Origin: Primulina eburnea
Lineage: Eukaryota; Streptophyta; Magnoliopsida; Lamiales; Gesneriaceae
DNA length: 64,000 nt
Assembly: GCF_022965805.1 (NCBI RefSeq)
Contig: NC_133105.1
Coordinates: 3,782,001-3,846,000 of the forward strand
Direction: 5' to 3'
Positions 45,401-58,120 of this stretch are shown piece after piece. Under the pieces are notes generated by a model. That model was not told where the DNA came from and searched no databases. It saw only the letters and a program-made list of their open reading frames with translations. The translations under genes and the position numbers were made by a program. Each line of letters opens with the position of its first letter. The first letter of the stretch is position 1.

Positions 45401-46923
45401 CCTCAACGAGAAGTTAGCTCAAATTGGAAATAGGATTTGAAAAATGGTCGTGCGAGAAAATTTGAAGAGTGAAAGGGGGTATGTAACACGTGCAACTCTG
45501 ACTACAGGTGCTGTCTCGTCTCCTGCAAAATATCAAAGTATTTGCCAGCTTTTCTAACCTCCCCACGAGGATATGTCAAGTGTGGACCCATTCGAATTTA
45601 GCTATTTAATTTTGTGTCTCTCCAGTATTTATGATTAAATCCACATTACATGATTTGAATGGATTTCTGGGAATACTTGAGCAAACATTATAAAATCAAA
45701 TTGTACAGAATATACATGGACAAAATCTCTTGTAATTTTATTACAGTTCCTTTTATGTAGTTTTCCCCGCACATGGTTTGTCTAAATTAAAAGTTTCCAA
45801 GGCCCAGTCCACTACCCAGGCCCAGAGTGACTTACACTGCTAAATTAAACCAAAGTCCAAGCTTCTCCCCTCGTCACATTGTCCAAAATGGAATCAAGCT
45901 GGGGAGGGTGGAAATAGCCATTCTATGACGGAGCCCGTATCTTTCGTGCCTCCATATTCTTCTTCCTCGGCGGCGGCGGACATACCTGCGCCTCCTGTAT
46001 CTGGTAGTCCTGGTTCCTCGGGGTCTTGCACTCAGGTTCCTCCTCCATTTTCACAGCCCCGAACTTTCTTGATATTATAAGAACCCTGATGTATATGATC
46101 GCTGCCTCTTTTTAACCATTCAGCAGACTCGTAATGAAGATTTAATTGATGGGTTCACGAAGAATCTTGTGCAATCCATTAAAGTTTTCTGTTATAAATA
46201 GCTAGCATTGAGCAAGGACTAAGGATAGAGTACTATATATTATAGAATAATACGTATGTGAGAGGTGGCGGCAGTTAAGAATTAACTGGCGCCGGTTGGT
46301 GTTTAGGGTGGCTTTCATGAGATTTCTCGGATTCTTTTGGGGTTTGCTTCGGTTTCTGCGAAAGCATGGGAATTTGGAAAGCATACGTGCCAAGAATTGA
46401 ACACATTTGGGTTTGAAATGATAAAAACAATTTTCAAATAAAATACATAATTGAACACATTTGGGGTACTAGATGCAGCTGATTAGCCTCGACTATGTGT
46501 TTTCCAATTTTTCTCATAGGTGTCAGCCTTGAGTCGTGGATAGTTATCGAAACCTTTTTCTAAACTGGTTAGATGCAACTAATTACGGATGTAAAATAGT
46601 CACAAGTAAAAGTTCGTAAATGTTCACATTAAAATTCTTTCGAGTGAATATATCATACATGCTGACTCGTACTAATGTCTTCTCTATCTGAAATACACGA
46701 TGTCTTTCATATATGTCTATTGCAGAAGTATATTTCTGATGCTTCACAAGAGATTTATCTACTATTATATTAGTTAGTTCAAGGTTTATATAACACACAC
46801 GGGACAATAACTGTTATTCTCACGTCATAATTTTAAAAAAGAATACGAAATACAAGTTATACACGGGGTGATCTTGAGCCGTCACCGAGGCCACCAAAAA
46901 TCTGGCAGCCATATACACAGAAA
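42404..46923. other. Intergenic region, mostly without recognisable genes
   Basis: Strongly AT-rich to about 44.5 kb. A GC-richer patch at 44520-44760 has overlapping open frames on both strands that I do not recognise. A Pro/Ser-rich segment at 45925-46201 is listed separately. No tRNA, rRNA or known transposon coding sequence was seen. Confidence 0.5.
45925..46201 (+). other. Possible gene fragment of unknown family
   Basis: An ATG at 45925 opens a 51-codon Pro/Ser-rich frame (MTEPVSFVPPYSSSSAAADI...) ending in TAA at 46078-46080. In a frame one base away, a second open stretch runs from 46073 to a TAG at 46199-46201 (YYKNPDVYDRCLFLTIQQTR...). The second has ordinary protein-like composition. 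The two may be one decayed coding region with a single-base break, two exons, or chance. I recognise no family. Confidence 0.25.
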
Positions 46924-48089
46924 ATGGCGTTAATTTTGAGTGTCAACTGCAAATATTATCATGAACCCATCTACTTCAACAACCCTGATTCCAAACCCAA
47001 TCCTTACCAATTATCCGGAGGGTTTCAGAAACACCATTCTTCCTTTACTGTACGTTTTAAACTGGTAATTACTTTTTTTTTTACATACCCATTTGTCGAT
47101 TTTATTGCTATTTTGCCAATCATTTTATTGGTTACTTTCTACTGGTTTGTCTTTCTCCATTTTTTGGCAGTGGGAAGAGCGACGTCGTTTTAGGGTTGTT
47201 AATTGTTCAGGGGAGGATTCGGGTCAGCCCAGGGCAAAAGGTATGGTTGAGTGATAATTTTATTGAGTATACTGTGTACATATGGTAAAATTATTGCAGT
47301 CTTTTTTAGTAAAATTTATTTGGTTTTTGTATCATATGATGAAGAGGCTAGTGTAGGTGTTAAAGCAGCATTGTCTGTTCTAAGGTTCTACAAACGTGAG
47401 TTCTTCCTAACTTTACTAAGAATTATTTGACAATATAGATAAATTTATCCATAATTTAGTAAACTTCCATTATCTGGCCGCAATTAGACATGAAATGAAA
47501 TAGAGTCGGGGATGTGAGCTGGAGTGATCGAGTAGAGAAGTTGGGAGAATCAAGTGCTACAGTTTATTTTCCCCGTATTTTGCTTTATGAAATACTGGAA
47601 AACATCTGAATGTGTCGCATTCAACGTTTTTCATTGGTTAATCTTGTTGGGCGTGTTCTAATGGCGACAGGGGAAATCTCACCCTTGTTACTAAATAGTT
47701 GTCGGTATGTTCCGACATGTAGTGAGTATTCGATGATCGCTTACAAGAAGTATGGAGTTGCAAAAGGGACCTTATTGACTGCTTGGCGCCTTTGTCGTTG
47801 CAATCCTCTTGGTATTACCCTTTTTCCAATTTGTTGTTCTATATGTAGAAGTACAAAATCATTCATATATTATTTTGAAAATTGTTCCCTGAATTCTGCT
47901 GTAAACCAATATTTCAAGCAGTTCGGATAACTGGGTATTTTGAATCCTTTTATACACAGCAATGAGTGGTTTTGTGACGAGCTATTATCATTAAATAAGA
48001 TAAAAATATGTTATTTTTTGAACGTGGTAGGTGGATCCGGCTTTGATCCCCCTAGATGGTTTGATGAGGCAACTCCACCCGGGCAGTGA
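46924..48089 (+). CDS. YidD-family (membrane protein insertion efficiency factor-like) protein, nuclear, probably organelle-targeted
   Basis: Bacterial YidD assists YidC/Oxa-type membrane insertion; plant homologues (UPF0161, At3g09310-like) are presumed plastid proteins. Five exons (46924-47049, 47171-47240, 47345-47395, 47671-47811, 48031-48089) give 148 aa in continuous phase. The YidD core starts VGVKAALSVLRFYKREISPL and continues SCRYVPTCSEYSMIAYKKYG, GTLLTAWRLCRCNPLG and GSGFDPPRWFDE, with the family's conserved Cys residues and FDP motif. The first 60 or so residues have no bacterial counterpart and may be a transit peptide. A second exon 1 donor at 47065 would add five residues in frame. 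The exon 3 acceptor (GATGAAG) is weak. A GT just after the stop (near 48117) suggests an intron in the 3' UTR. Confidence 0.88.
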
Positions 48090-51000
48090 ATTACGTTGAT
48101 TGGGAATGGCATGGTAAGTATATGCTTATTTCGAATTTGGAAAATTGTCAATAAATATGGGACAAACGATACTTTATCGTGCAGAAAGCAAGCATATTGA
48201 AGCATAAACCCCATCATTCTTCTGTCCTATTGTTACTAATTTTTGAAATGTTATGAAGCTTTTCGAATTTGATTATTGTTTGGAAATTTTGTATTTGAAG
48301 ATTTTAACGTCCTTCAGAACAAAATTTAGCAATTTCTTAAGTAATGATTTGAGCAGTGGTTTATTTGCTGCTACTGCTGTGGAAAGTTTGTAGAAAAATA
48401 CAGCCACCAAAGCAGCAATTCATGCAAGGGAACAGGAAATCTGCTTCAAGGATCCTCACAATTTTATGGCCATAAATATTATTTTGGACCTAGTCTTGGT
48501 AGAATGGACAGATAATAGGATCTCTTAGACGTTTATCATCGGTAACTCTTAAGATAATATCTGCCAAAGTACAGAAAGCTAGATCTGGTCGAGTGAAGTA
48601 TGCATGGAAATGTAAAGATTCCCCCTGAAATAATGTGTGGATGTGCATGAAAATACTGTGGCTGCCTAGTTTTGTTCCATTTTGGTGATTACCGGGTCGT
48701 CCATTACTCTGTGGTTGCGACTTTTTAGATTAGTTATCAGTTGCCATCTATTTATGATTTTTAAGGGTCTTGTCCAATTTCCTTTTTCCTTTGATCTGAT
48801 GTTCTGTAAGTGAATAGTGTTTGACTTATTACAGCTACAGGTATATGATGTGTAGCAAACTAGTCAAGTCCTCTCAATGACATGAAAATTTCCTTTTGAT
48901 TCCTGGAAAGTTTCCTTCGAACATTATTCAGATAAAGTAGACAGTTGTTTATTGACATTTAGATCTGTTTACACCAGTGTCGAATTGTCTTTTGGAAACC
49001 AGTCTTGTGAATTTGTACTGAAGCTCTCTATTCAGTATTAAGTAGTGGTTTTATTAACCAAACAACGCAGGGAGGATAGTTCAGAATTTTCCTAAATTTC
49101 AGATGATTTGGTTTGGAATTTCCTAGTTGGCCTTTTGCTTACATCATTGGTTGGAAAAATTGGATGCATGCATTTCTTGATCCAGATTCATGTGACCTCA
49201 TCTGATATGATAAGATTTGTCAAATGGTTTGAAAGATCCTCGTTGGTATCTGTATCTACAAGTACCTAGTTAAATGATCATCTAACATAAACACGTGAAC
49301 TATGACATTTTCCTACCGGATTTTGAAACTTGGTTGGCTTATAAATGTTTATGCTGATCAACAGCAGAAATGCTCTGAGAGTCTTGAGCCATCCATTACC
49401 GACAGAATGTTTGTTATCTCAGTTCTTGTGGCATACCTGATGTTTAGATGTTGATATACCGTTGCTATCAGAGCCATGAAATCATCCATGACCACCATAG
49501 TCTTTACTTGTATTTATATCATAATAATACTGTCAATAATTCTTGGAGTCCCTGCAATCCAATTTGGGGACTTTTTTATGTAGCTGCAGAATATGATGCA
49601 TCAGCAAAATGGGGCCGCAATTTCATCCAGTCACCATTAATGGAGGTTCTGACTTTGCATTGGCTGAAAGAGAGTGGTTGGTTTGATCACATATATAAGT
49701 GTAATTATGGTCCACTCCAAGTATATATTAGTGCAAGTATTTAGTAGAAAATGATAGCGGTTAAGCTGTAAGCCATTCTTTTTTATAAAATTATTTTTAT
49801 TGAGTTTCCTTTACTTGATATCATTTGGTGGAAGCAACCCAAATAAAATAATCATTTTTCTTTACATTTGGTCAAGATGAATGAAGTGATACATCGAGAA
49901 TTAGTCAGTTCAAGAACATTTCAAGTCATTTGTTAAAGATTGGTCTTGGTGTTGGGTTTGTGGGAACAAGTTATCGAAATATAATATTTAATATTTTAAT
50001 GATATTCTATATATTATAAGGTTTAAAAGCTTCACCAGTCGACTAGGTCCAAAGGTGAAGAAAGGATTTAATATACTTCAATGATCATACATTAATTGCA
50101 TCCTGGTGTACCATAATTTAAAGCTTCGGAATTATTTAACTTCAAAAAAAATCCCAATTGCCGGTGGGTTCAAATGCTTTTCTTGATCTTGCAAATAATA
50201 CTAACAATTTGCACAGTTAGATTCGAGGTAAAGAACATGTTTGTGGCATTAACGTTGTCAAATAGAGCATTGGTTTGTGTGTCATTATTGTACTCAACTA
50301 GTTGTTCTCAAAAGTAAACTTTTGTGGTGTCCTTCAAGAAGATGACATGAAAACCGAAAATATATCTCCTCTCGAGGTCCCCCACAATTGGCAATGGCAA
50401 ATGCTATATGGGGAAATTTTAGCATTGATTTAAAACACTTGGAGGGAATCTTATTTATTTTTCTCTTGCTTTTTTTAGCATTGATTCAAGAAACTTAAGA
50501 GGGTTTTGATCTTATTTATTCTCCACACATTATAAATTCCACATAGGTATGATATGCTGATTAAAATTACACGATTTGCCCACTTGGTCCGTCACGCTTT
50601 GTGTTAAAATTTCCTTCATATTTGAAACAGCTCGAAAAAAGTCACATTAATCAAACCTGGAGGATTTACTCTTCAAGATCCAACTGTATCATCATGTAAG
50701 TATGGAATTAACGCACAAAAATGCTACAAAATCGAAACAGAGGATTCGAAGGAGGGAACTAGACTGTTGTTAATTTCTGTTAGAAAAATTTCATAGCAGC
50801 GAGAATGGAGATCACAAAAGCATAAAATGGAGCAAAGAGGGGCATACATCTGTGCATCGTGCATGAGATGTAGCACAAACCTTTTCATTCAAAACAGAGA
50901 AAAAGAACTCTTTTTGCGGAAACCAGACAACTCGGTAATTCCTTTGCATCAGAATGAGAAAGCAACGTCAACATAGAAAGGCGCTGCTACATTAGAGTTT

Positions 51001-51091
51001 GTAATCGAACAAGTGAGAACAGATGCACATTAACCTCGAACCATTTGATTAGTGTCACAAAAATCTTGTATATCATGGATGATTTTATTTC
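48090..51091. other. Intergenic region / long 3' flank of the YidD gene
   Basis: Transcript-like T-rich sequence downstream of the YidD stop, and the 3' flank of the convergent GRAS gene. An open frame at 49448-49744 encodes no domain I know. No repeat family from elsewhere in the window was recognised here. Confidence 0.45.
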
Positions 51092-53407
51092 TTAAATAGG
51101 TTTCCAACACGAAATAGCGTAGATTATCCGCCCTTTCCAGCCCATTAACAGCCAATGACCATCTTCATCTATTACAAAATCTTTGTGGTAACACGTTCTC
51201 ACCTTATATATCGCACCTTTCATGATATCTCTTTCGAAAGGGATGTGCATGAAACCCGCCCGAAGATCACGTACTTGCCACTGTTTATAAGTTTCTGGCC
51301 TTTCAACTCTCTCCCAGCCTTCACAAGCTATGACATTCAATGCTTCCTTCCCAAATATATCTTTCTCAATCAGCAGTCTTTCCTGTTTCTCCCGAGGTAT
51401 GTTTGATTCCAGCATGTCGAACAGCGCAGAGAAGTGGAACAAAACTTCCCGAAACCTGGTGACAAAGAATGGCGTGCTATATGCTCCATTGAGTACACCA
51501 TGGATGAATAAAGACGGGTTAATTTTCCTAATCAGGTTAAGAACCGCTGTTCTTGAACTTTCTGCAACCACGGACTCATCAAGTAAGTTCTTGCCTCGAT
51601 ACAAGCAGGTGACTACCACGAATTCATCCTTGTCGATCTTGAGATCCTCCATTCTGATTGTTTCCCACTTTTGGGCTATAGCATTGTATTCAAAAGGAAC
51701 ATTAAATTTCTCAGCATAATGGGCCAATCGGCGCCCTGTCTCCTGAATTCTTTCCGCAGGTCTGAAGCCAGGTTGTGGAAAGTCTATTCCGGTAATCCGA
51801 ACCTTAGGTGGACCACCTTTTCGAGCTGCGATACGCTGAATAAAAGTAGGCCACTGGAAGCCGTAAAGGATACCAAAATCTATAACATGAACTCTTGTTG
51901 CCTTTTCTGATTTTGTCATGATTGTCTTATTCGAGGCAAAATTAGTTATCTTCCTGAATGGAGATGATGCAAGATAAGTATAGTAAGCTTTCAAGTAATC
52001 GGCAGCGGTTGTTCTTCTATTAACAAGGGCTTTATGTATCTGGCTACCAGTGCCAGCCAAACGTGCTTCTAGACCATCGGCAAAATAATGAGCCAATCTC
52101 TGATTCCCATCACCAAAAGGAGACGAATGCTGCCTGATCTGTTTAAGAAGTTCGTTGGCATTTCGATGCTCGTCAGCAGCAACAGCTTGAGCACAACTAA
52201 TCAAAAGGGTTCTCAAATCAACAACTTGTTTTTTCCGGCTCTGTTTCTTGCCACTGCTCTTCCCACCCCTCGATCCGTTTAGTTTCCGATTGTGTCGCAT
52301 GCCTTTAGTTGCTGCATATTGCAGGTCAGCACGATAAGCTGCAAATTTCTCTCCATGCTCCCCCAAGGAAATAAGCAAGACATTATCAAATTCCTCCATA
52401 GGCACATCAGATTCCGTACAGATAGCAGGAAGCTTGCTATTTCTCTCTTCTTCAAAATCCGAATCGAAACAATGACCATTTTTCTTACCCTTTGACCGAG
52501 AAGGTGAACATTCTTCCACCTCATCTTTCTTCCCAACCTCAATTACCCCTTTTACAGATTCTTCTATTGAATTTTGAGCTAAAAAACCATTAACATCCAA
52601 ACTGATCAAGAATTTATTTTCACCAGGAAGGAACTTGTTTGCTTCTTCCACCCCCTTGTTGAAATTCCATACAGATCGACTTTCGCTATGCATTTCACGC
52701 ATCTGCAGAGGACTTATAGGCGAATCCGAGAAAACATCATCAATATTATATAAGCTATTTGACGTACTAACAGACGAGTTGGGAATATGATCAGTGGTAT
52801 GACATCTTACTAGTGAAGTATCTCTATATAAAGGAGCGTTGATCCACCTTGGATCGACTGCATCATTTATGTAGCCATTGCCATTACTATCGCTATGTGA
52901 TAAATTATGGGGATTCACATAAGAATTGCCATCTGGGATCTCACCAAATTGACCAAACAGAGCTGATTCGGGCTGAGGAGAAGGTGGATATTTCTTACCA
53001 AGGACATCATAGAATGACTTTTCTTGTGCTTGAAGATCCAACGACTCTTGAAGCATATGTGTTTTGTCCTCCATGTCTTCTTCCATGAGCATTTGATCTA
53101 TAAACCTCAAAACTGCATCGGAAAAGTCACAATCATCTTGATATTCATCCTCGGTGTCAACACAAGAACTAGAGATGGTACCATTTGAAACGGGCCGGTT
53201 TGCGACCAAACCTGCCACTCCAACATTATGTTCTTGAAAGCAACTTCGATACCCCTGCCCATTAACTAGCGTATGATCTGGATTACTAATATCTGACCTG
53301 ATTCCATTTACTAGTTTCCCATTGGAGAACTCGCCCATGGATTTAACACTCGATTGAAATCCATTCGAGGGATTCAAGAGTCCATGAAAACGTGGATCCA
53401 TTTCCAT
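51092..53407 (-). CDS. GRAS transcription regulator, LISCL subfamily (SCL9/14/30/33-like)
   Basis: GRAS proteins are nuclear transcription regulators; LISCL members such as SCL14 act with TGA factors in stress and detoxification programmes (family knowledge). This intronless 771-aa gene has a long acidic N-terminus with DFSDAVLRFIDQMLMEEDME (94-113), typical of LISCL, and a Lys/Arg-rich stretch at 379-394. The GRAS domain is at 397-771: LRTLLISCAQAVAADEHRNA (LHRI), VHVIDFGILYGFQWP (VHIID, 506-520), RITGIDFPQPGFRPAERIQE, a PFYRE region near 645-690 and the SAW end WLLMGWKGRIIYAISCWKP. All family blocks are intact. MEMDP was taken as start; MDP two codons later is equally possible. TTCTTGATACAG just before the ATG looks like an acceptor, so a 5' UTR intron is likely. 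Confidence 0.95.
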   Translation of the reverse strand: MEMDPRFHGLLNPSNGFQSSVKSMGEFSNGKLVNGIRSDISNPDHTLVNGQGYRSCFQEHNVGVAGLVANRPVSNGTISSSCVDTEDEYQDDCDFSDAVLRFIDQMLMEEDMEDKTHMLQESLDLQAQEKSFYDVLGKKYPPSPQPESALFGQFGEIPDGNSYVNPHNLSHSDSNGNGYINDAVDPRWINAPLYRDTSLVRCHTTDHIPNSSVSTSNSLYNIDDVFSDSPISPLQMREMHSESRSVWNFNKGVEEANKFLPGENKFLISLDVNGFLAQNSIEESVKGVIEVGKKDEVEECSPSRSKGKKNGHCFDSDFEEERNSKLPAICTESDVPMEEFDNVLLISLGEHGEKFAAYRADLQYAATKGMRHNRKLNGSRGGKSSGKKQSRKKQVVDLRTLLISCAQAVAADEHRNANELLKQIRQHSSPFGDGNQRLAHYFADGLEARLAGTGSQIHKALVNRRTTAADYLKAYYTYLASSPFRKITNFASNKTIMTKSEKATRVHVIDFGILYGFQWPTFIQRIAARKGGPPKVRITGIDFPQPGFRPAERIQETGRRLAHYAEKFNVPFEYNAIAQKWETIRMEDLKIDKDEFVVVTCLYRGKNLLDESVVAESSRTAVLNLIRKINPSLFIHGVLNGAYSTPFFVTRFREVLFHFSALFDMLESNIPREKQERLLIEKDIFGKEALNVIACEGWERVERPETYKQWQVRDLRAGFMHIPFERDIMKGAIYKVRTCYHKDFVIDEDGHWLLMGWKGRIIYAISCWKPI

Positions 53408-54544
53408 CTACTGTATCAAGAAAATGTATGTCTTTAACATGAATACCCAAACTTCCACTGCAACTTTTAGTCCTCACCTTACATGAAAAAACTTTAAAAG
53501 AAAAAAAAATGCAGTACGGACAAATAATAACAGCGATTTCAACTCCGAAAAATCATCAAGATTGAATATTTGAACATGTTATAGATGCAGAAATACATGC
53601 TAAAAGACAGTCATTGGTCAAACTCTGTACATTTTCCCCAGAATCAGTCATTTTTAGTACACCGACTTTTTTTTAAAAATAAATTAAAGCAAGCAACCTG
53701 AAGAAATTCATGGAATCTGGACCGACAACATATTTTGACCCGGTTAGCCGGTAATTTATTCTTGCGATCATTTGCATAAAAAATTCTCACGATATATGAT
53801 TACCAAATGACCAAGAATTCATTCATGATTACAAAATTTATCGATGCAACCGCAGCAGATTTTACGGGTAAATTTTCGAGCTCAAACAACATTTACAAAT
53901 CACGTCAGTTAGATAAATTGTATTGAGAAAATTTTGTGCGATCGTCTTGTCCGATAAAATATTGGTAAAATAAATTAAACTAATGATAATTGACTCCATT
54001 AACTTGTACATTCGTCTGCATGTAATATTTATAGTAATTGCTTTCGGTATGACATGAGACACCGTAACTTTTTCCAATGTTCCCTTAATATTATATTTGA
54101 GTTAATTAATAACAATGTTTTTGGATATTAAAGCTTATGGTACTTTATTATTAAATAAAAACAGTCCATTATGAATGTAATAAATTAAATATTAATAGTT
54201 ATAAATTTTAATATTATATTAATAATAGATCTAGAGCAAGAGCGGGGGCAGTAAACAATTAAATAAAAACTTATAAAAAAGGTACATCAAAGATAATAAA
54301 TATTATAAATTTTCTGGCCTTTTTTGGTGATTGTGCTAATACGATATCATCACTGTATAAATAAAAAAAATACGATATCCGACTTGGTGCCCTTTATTAC
54401 TAGATATTTACTATTTTTAAAATGATTATATCTTTAGACAATGTCCCCCATTCAGGCATAAAGTCGGCACTCTCCCACATCGGAATAAGTAATTAATTAT
54501 GTACTAAATTATTATTAAAATTACAAACTAATAATCATCACAAA

Positions 54545-54672
54545 AGTTTTTATCAGATCGTTTTATGGGTTAATTTTATGAAACTGACCTCTTATCCGAC
54601 CAATTTATTAAAAATATTATTTCACTCAAATATAGATCAGGTTGATCCGTGAGGCGCAATAGGTTTACTCAT
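54545..54672 (+). mobile_element. Decayed relative of the Mutator-type MITE
   Basis: The order of motifs (GATCGTTTTATGGGTT, ACCTCTTATCCGACC, AAAAATATTATTT, AGGTTGATCCGTGAGG) follows that of the GTGAGACGGTCTCAC family but with many substitutions. It lies next to copy G in the same orientation. Confidence 0.45.
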
Positions 54673-54686
54673 TATTATTCCCTTTG

Positions 54687-54870
54687 GGAAAAAAACTTGT
54701 GTGACGGTATCACAGATTGTATTTTGTGAGACGGATATCTCATTTGAGTCATCCATGAAAAAATATTAATTTTTTAATGTTAAGAGTATTACTTTTTATT
54801 GTGAATATCGGTAGGGTTGACGCGTCTCACAACTAGAGATTCGTGAGACCGTTTCATAAGAGATCCACTC
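54687..54870 (+). mobile_element. Mutator-type MITE, copy G
   Basis: About 184 bp, beginning GGAAAAAAACTTGTGTGACG and ending ATCCACTC. The interior matches the other copies. No matching 9-bp flanks were seen. Confidence 0.75.
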
Positions 54871-55861
54871 TTATTTTTTTATTCATTTAAACATTTTGTA
54901 AACTTTTTTCTGAGGAATAATAATAGAAATTATATACATATAATCAAAAATTTCAATTAATTTCAACTTTTAGCTATTAAAAGAAACTAATTAACCAAAT
55001 TAGAACCTTAAAATCAGTGGTATCAAACGGCCCATTTAAATTGGGTCTAGATATGAGGAATCCAATGTGTTTAATTGTAAGTTGTTGGGCTGATTTTGTT
55101 CTCATGGGATAGACAACAAAAATCGAAAAAAATAATTAAATCAATATTTTTTGCTTAGAGTATTTTTAGAAAAGTGATATTTATTGTTCAAAAAAAATTA
55201 TGATGGAGAAACTTCTTACTGATAAAACAAATTTTTTTAACATATTATATTTTTTAATAGATAATTTCCGAAATTGCTTCTTTATGTCTTTTTACTTGTA
55301 ATTCAGTTATTTCAGAATTTTTAATTTTCAAATTATAAGACAATATTCCTCGATAAATAGAAAAAATTTGTATGGATTTTTCTTCAACAAAAAATTACAT
55401 TTTTTGGAATTCTATATTTGAAGACCCAAATAAAATTATCTCCGTCGGTATAATCTTTTCTTGTATAGGGGTACATACTAAATAATAATTATTATTATTA
55501 TAATAAGTATTATTACTATTATATTATTAATATTATTAATTGGGAATAAGGACAAGTTAAGCAGTTGAACTTTCCATCCTCGTTGATTGATGAACAACAA
55601 CTGCAAGCAGACAATAAGTTATTAATGATTACTTTGTTTAGGTTTGAATCTGTCAATACCTTTATTTCACACGTGTGTGAACATAAATTACATCAAAATT
55701 AACAACTGAAGTAGTTTATTTTCGATTCCAACTTCGTAGTTCAACTATTTTTATCGGACTTGTTAAAATTGTCCAGCCGATGACTTGAATGTCTATTTAG
55801 GACGAGGTTTTGAGTTCAACGTCTCATTATAACAAACTTCTCCTCCCTTTCTTGGATCGCA

Positions 55862-58120
55862 ATGGCCACTCCCCAAGATATCCAAATACAAGTCCACTCA
55901 CGGCGGGGAAGCAACATGATCCACCCTGTCTCCGTGGATTCACCGCAGCCCGCCGCAACACCGAGCCCAAACGCCGTTATTTACCGAGAAGTAAAGCATT
56001 TCAAGAAATGTTTTCCCTGGTTGATACCTTCCTTTGTGATAGCAAACATCGTGATGTTTTTCATCACCATGTATGTGAATAATTGTCCCAAGAATTCGAT
56101 TTCTTGTGTTGCCAGGTTTCTGGGAAGGTTTTCTTTTCAGCCATTCCGGGAAAATCCTCTTCTTGGGCCATCTTCTTCAGCGTACGCCTCTTTTGTTGTC
56201 ATGCCCTTTGAGTTTTTGGTCTTTTTTTCAGCATAAAGATTTTGGCTTTAGTCTTTAGTGTATTGTACCCTTTTGCTAGTAGGATGTCTTTATGAATTCT
56301 GATTCATTATGTACGGTCATGATAATCCGAGGGCGAATCCACTCAAGTTTAGTTAATATGGTTCTGATTCATTTTTAAACACGAATCTTCTATGAGGACA
56401 ACCAATTACTTGTAGTTGCTGATATCTGAGATGATGAATTTTACTCTGCTTTTTTGAATATGTTGACTTAAGATTTTTCCCTGAATAAATTCTGTTACTC
56501 TAATATTTTTGTGCGTGTGACAATTAATGATTTTGCAACATTTCATTTTACTGTTGTACATTACTAAGGTAAGGAAATGATTTTTCCTTTCTTGTTTTTT
56601 TCTCTTAGGATGGAGGAAAGTATAGTTTTGATTATGTCATCTAAAAAACGAGATCCAAATCCTTTTTTTTAGGTTAGAGAAGATGGGAGCCTTAGACGTT
56701 GGTAAAGTCGTCCACAAACATGAAGGATGGAGGCTTATCACCTGTATCTGGTTACATGGCGGAGTTTTTCACTTACTTGCCAACATGCTGAGTCTTTTAG
56801 TTATTGGCATTCGGCTCGAACAGGAATTCGGATTTGGTATGTGACAACTGACTGTGAATTTATCATCTGTAAATTTTCTACTTATTTGTTTAATAATAAC
56901 AACATCCACATGATTTTTAAGAAAAACAGCTGGTATGATCGTTTTAATCTTGGCCTCGAAATGGATTTCAAACTACTTTTGTAACTCTTATATCATTGTT
57001 TTTTGCCACTGCAGTACGTATTGGCTTCCTTTATCTTATATCTGGACTTGGTGGTAGCTTGCTGTCTGCTCTCTTCATTCAGACAAATATATCCGTTGGC
57101 GCTTCTGGTGCACTTTTTGGATTATTGGGAGGAATGCTTTCCGAGCTTATCACTAATTGGTCTATATATGCAAACAAGGTATGTGCATTTTCATTCATGT
57201 CAGATAAATAGTAGGTCGTATTGTTGTACTGTGGTATCAGTTTCCTAAACTTCTTAAGAATACAAATTTCACCCATCCATCTTCCCTTGTTGCTCCTTGG
57301 ACGAAATACTGCATCTATCTTCTATGACATGAATTTCAGGTTTTAATTTCACTCACAAAACCTTTTGTTTAGGTCGCGGCTTTCTTGACCCTAGTGATAA
57401 TTATCGCAATCAATCTGGCTGTAGGGATTCTTCCACACGTTGACAATTTCGCTCATATTGGAGGGTTTTTATCAGGATTTCTTCTTGGTTTTGTGTTCTT
57501 GATCCGCCCCCAGTTTAGATGGGTAAATCAGAGATATGCTCCTCCAGGATATTCCTCAACATCAAATAGTCCTAAATTTAAGGCTTATCAATGCATACTT
57601 TGGTTGGTTTCTTTGATCCTTATGATCGTTGGGTGAGTTCTTGAATCTTGAAATCATGTTTTTATGCCATTCTGTTCTTCTTTCCACTTTCTTGAGCGAG
57701 TTTTCGAGGCGTATGGCATGAAATTTTATTGTGAAAACTCATTTTTAATATAGGATCACGGTTGGTATGGTGATGCTGTTTCGCGGAGTTGATTTGAATG
57801 ATCGCTGTTCATGGTGCCATTATCTAAGCTGTGTTCCTACTTCGAGGTGGAGCTGCAACACACAGCCTGTTTCGTGCCAGGTCAGAAAGTCATTCGACAT
57901 ACTCTTTCTTTCTATCCACGTTCTTATATGTACAAACAATTGAGTTATATTTCACCCCCTAGCTGAATATCGTTACTGATGTCGGATACGTATGTAGGCT
58001 GAACAAAACGGTAGCCAGTATACGTTGACGTGCTCGAACAGCAGCAAAAGCAGGACATATTCGTTGTTGAATCCAACAGCAACGCAGATCCAGGGGTTAT
58101 GTGTGCAGCTTTGTCGATGA
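55862..58120 (+). CDS. Rhomboid-like intramembrane serine protease (plant RBL1/2 type)
   Basis: Rhomboids cut transmembrane helices inside the membrane; plant RBL1/2-type enzymes are reported in the Golgi. Six exons (55862-56181, 56673-56836, 57015-57178, 57373-57632, 57754-57880, 57998-58120) give 385 aa with all phases consistent. The basic N-terminus (to about 55) faces a first membrane segment [20 protein letters not shown]. Then come [24 protein letters not shown] with the nucleophile S192, and the helix [18 protein letters not shown] with the catalytic H244. Both catalytic residues are present, so it should be active rather than an iRhom. The Cys-rich C-terminus ([19 protein letters not shown]) is typical of plant members. 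Donor and acceptor sites are canonical GT-AG. Confidence 0.94.

Larger units (their letters stand above)
53408..55861. other. Intergenic region between the GRAS and rhomboid genes
   Basis: AT-rich. The left part is the GRAS promoter and leader. It holds one MITE (copy G), a much decayed relative beside it, and a short TCCCACATCGG-containing piece near 54475 that resembles the TRIM LTR start. The last 60 bp are the probable leader of the rhomboid gene. Confidence 0.5.

Noticed and set aside
49448..49744. 98-codon plus-strand frame downstream of the YidD gene
   Set aside because: No recognisable motif; composition is like the surrounding untranslated sequence.
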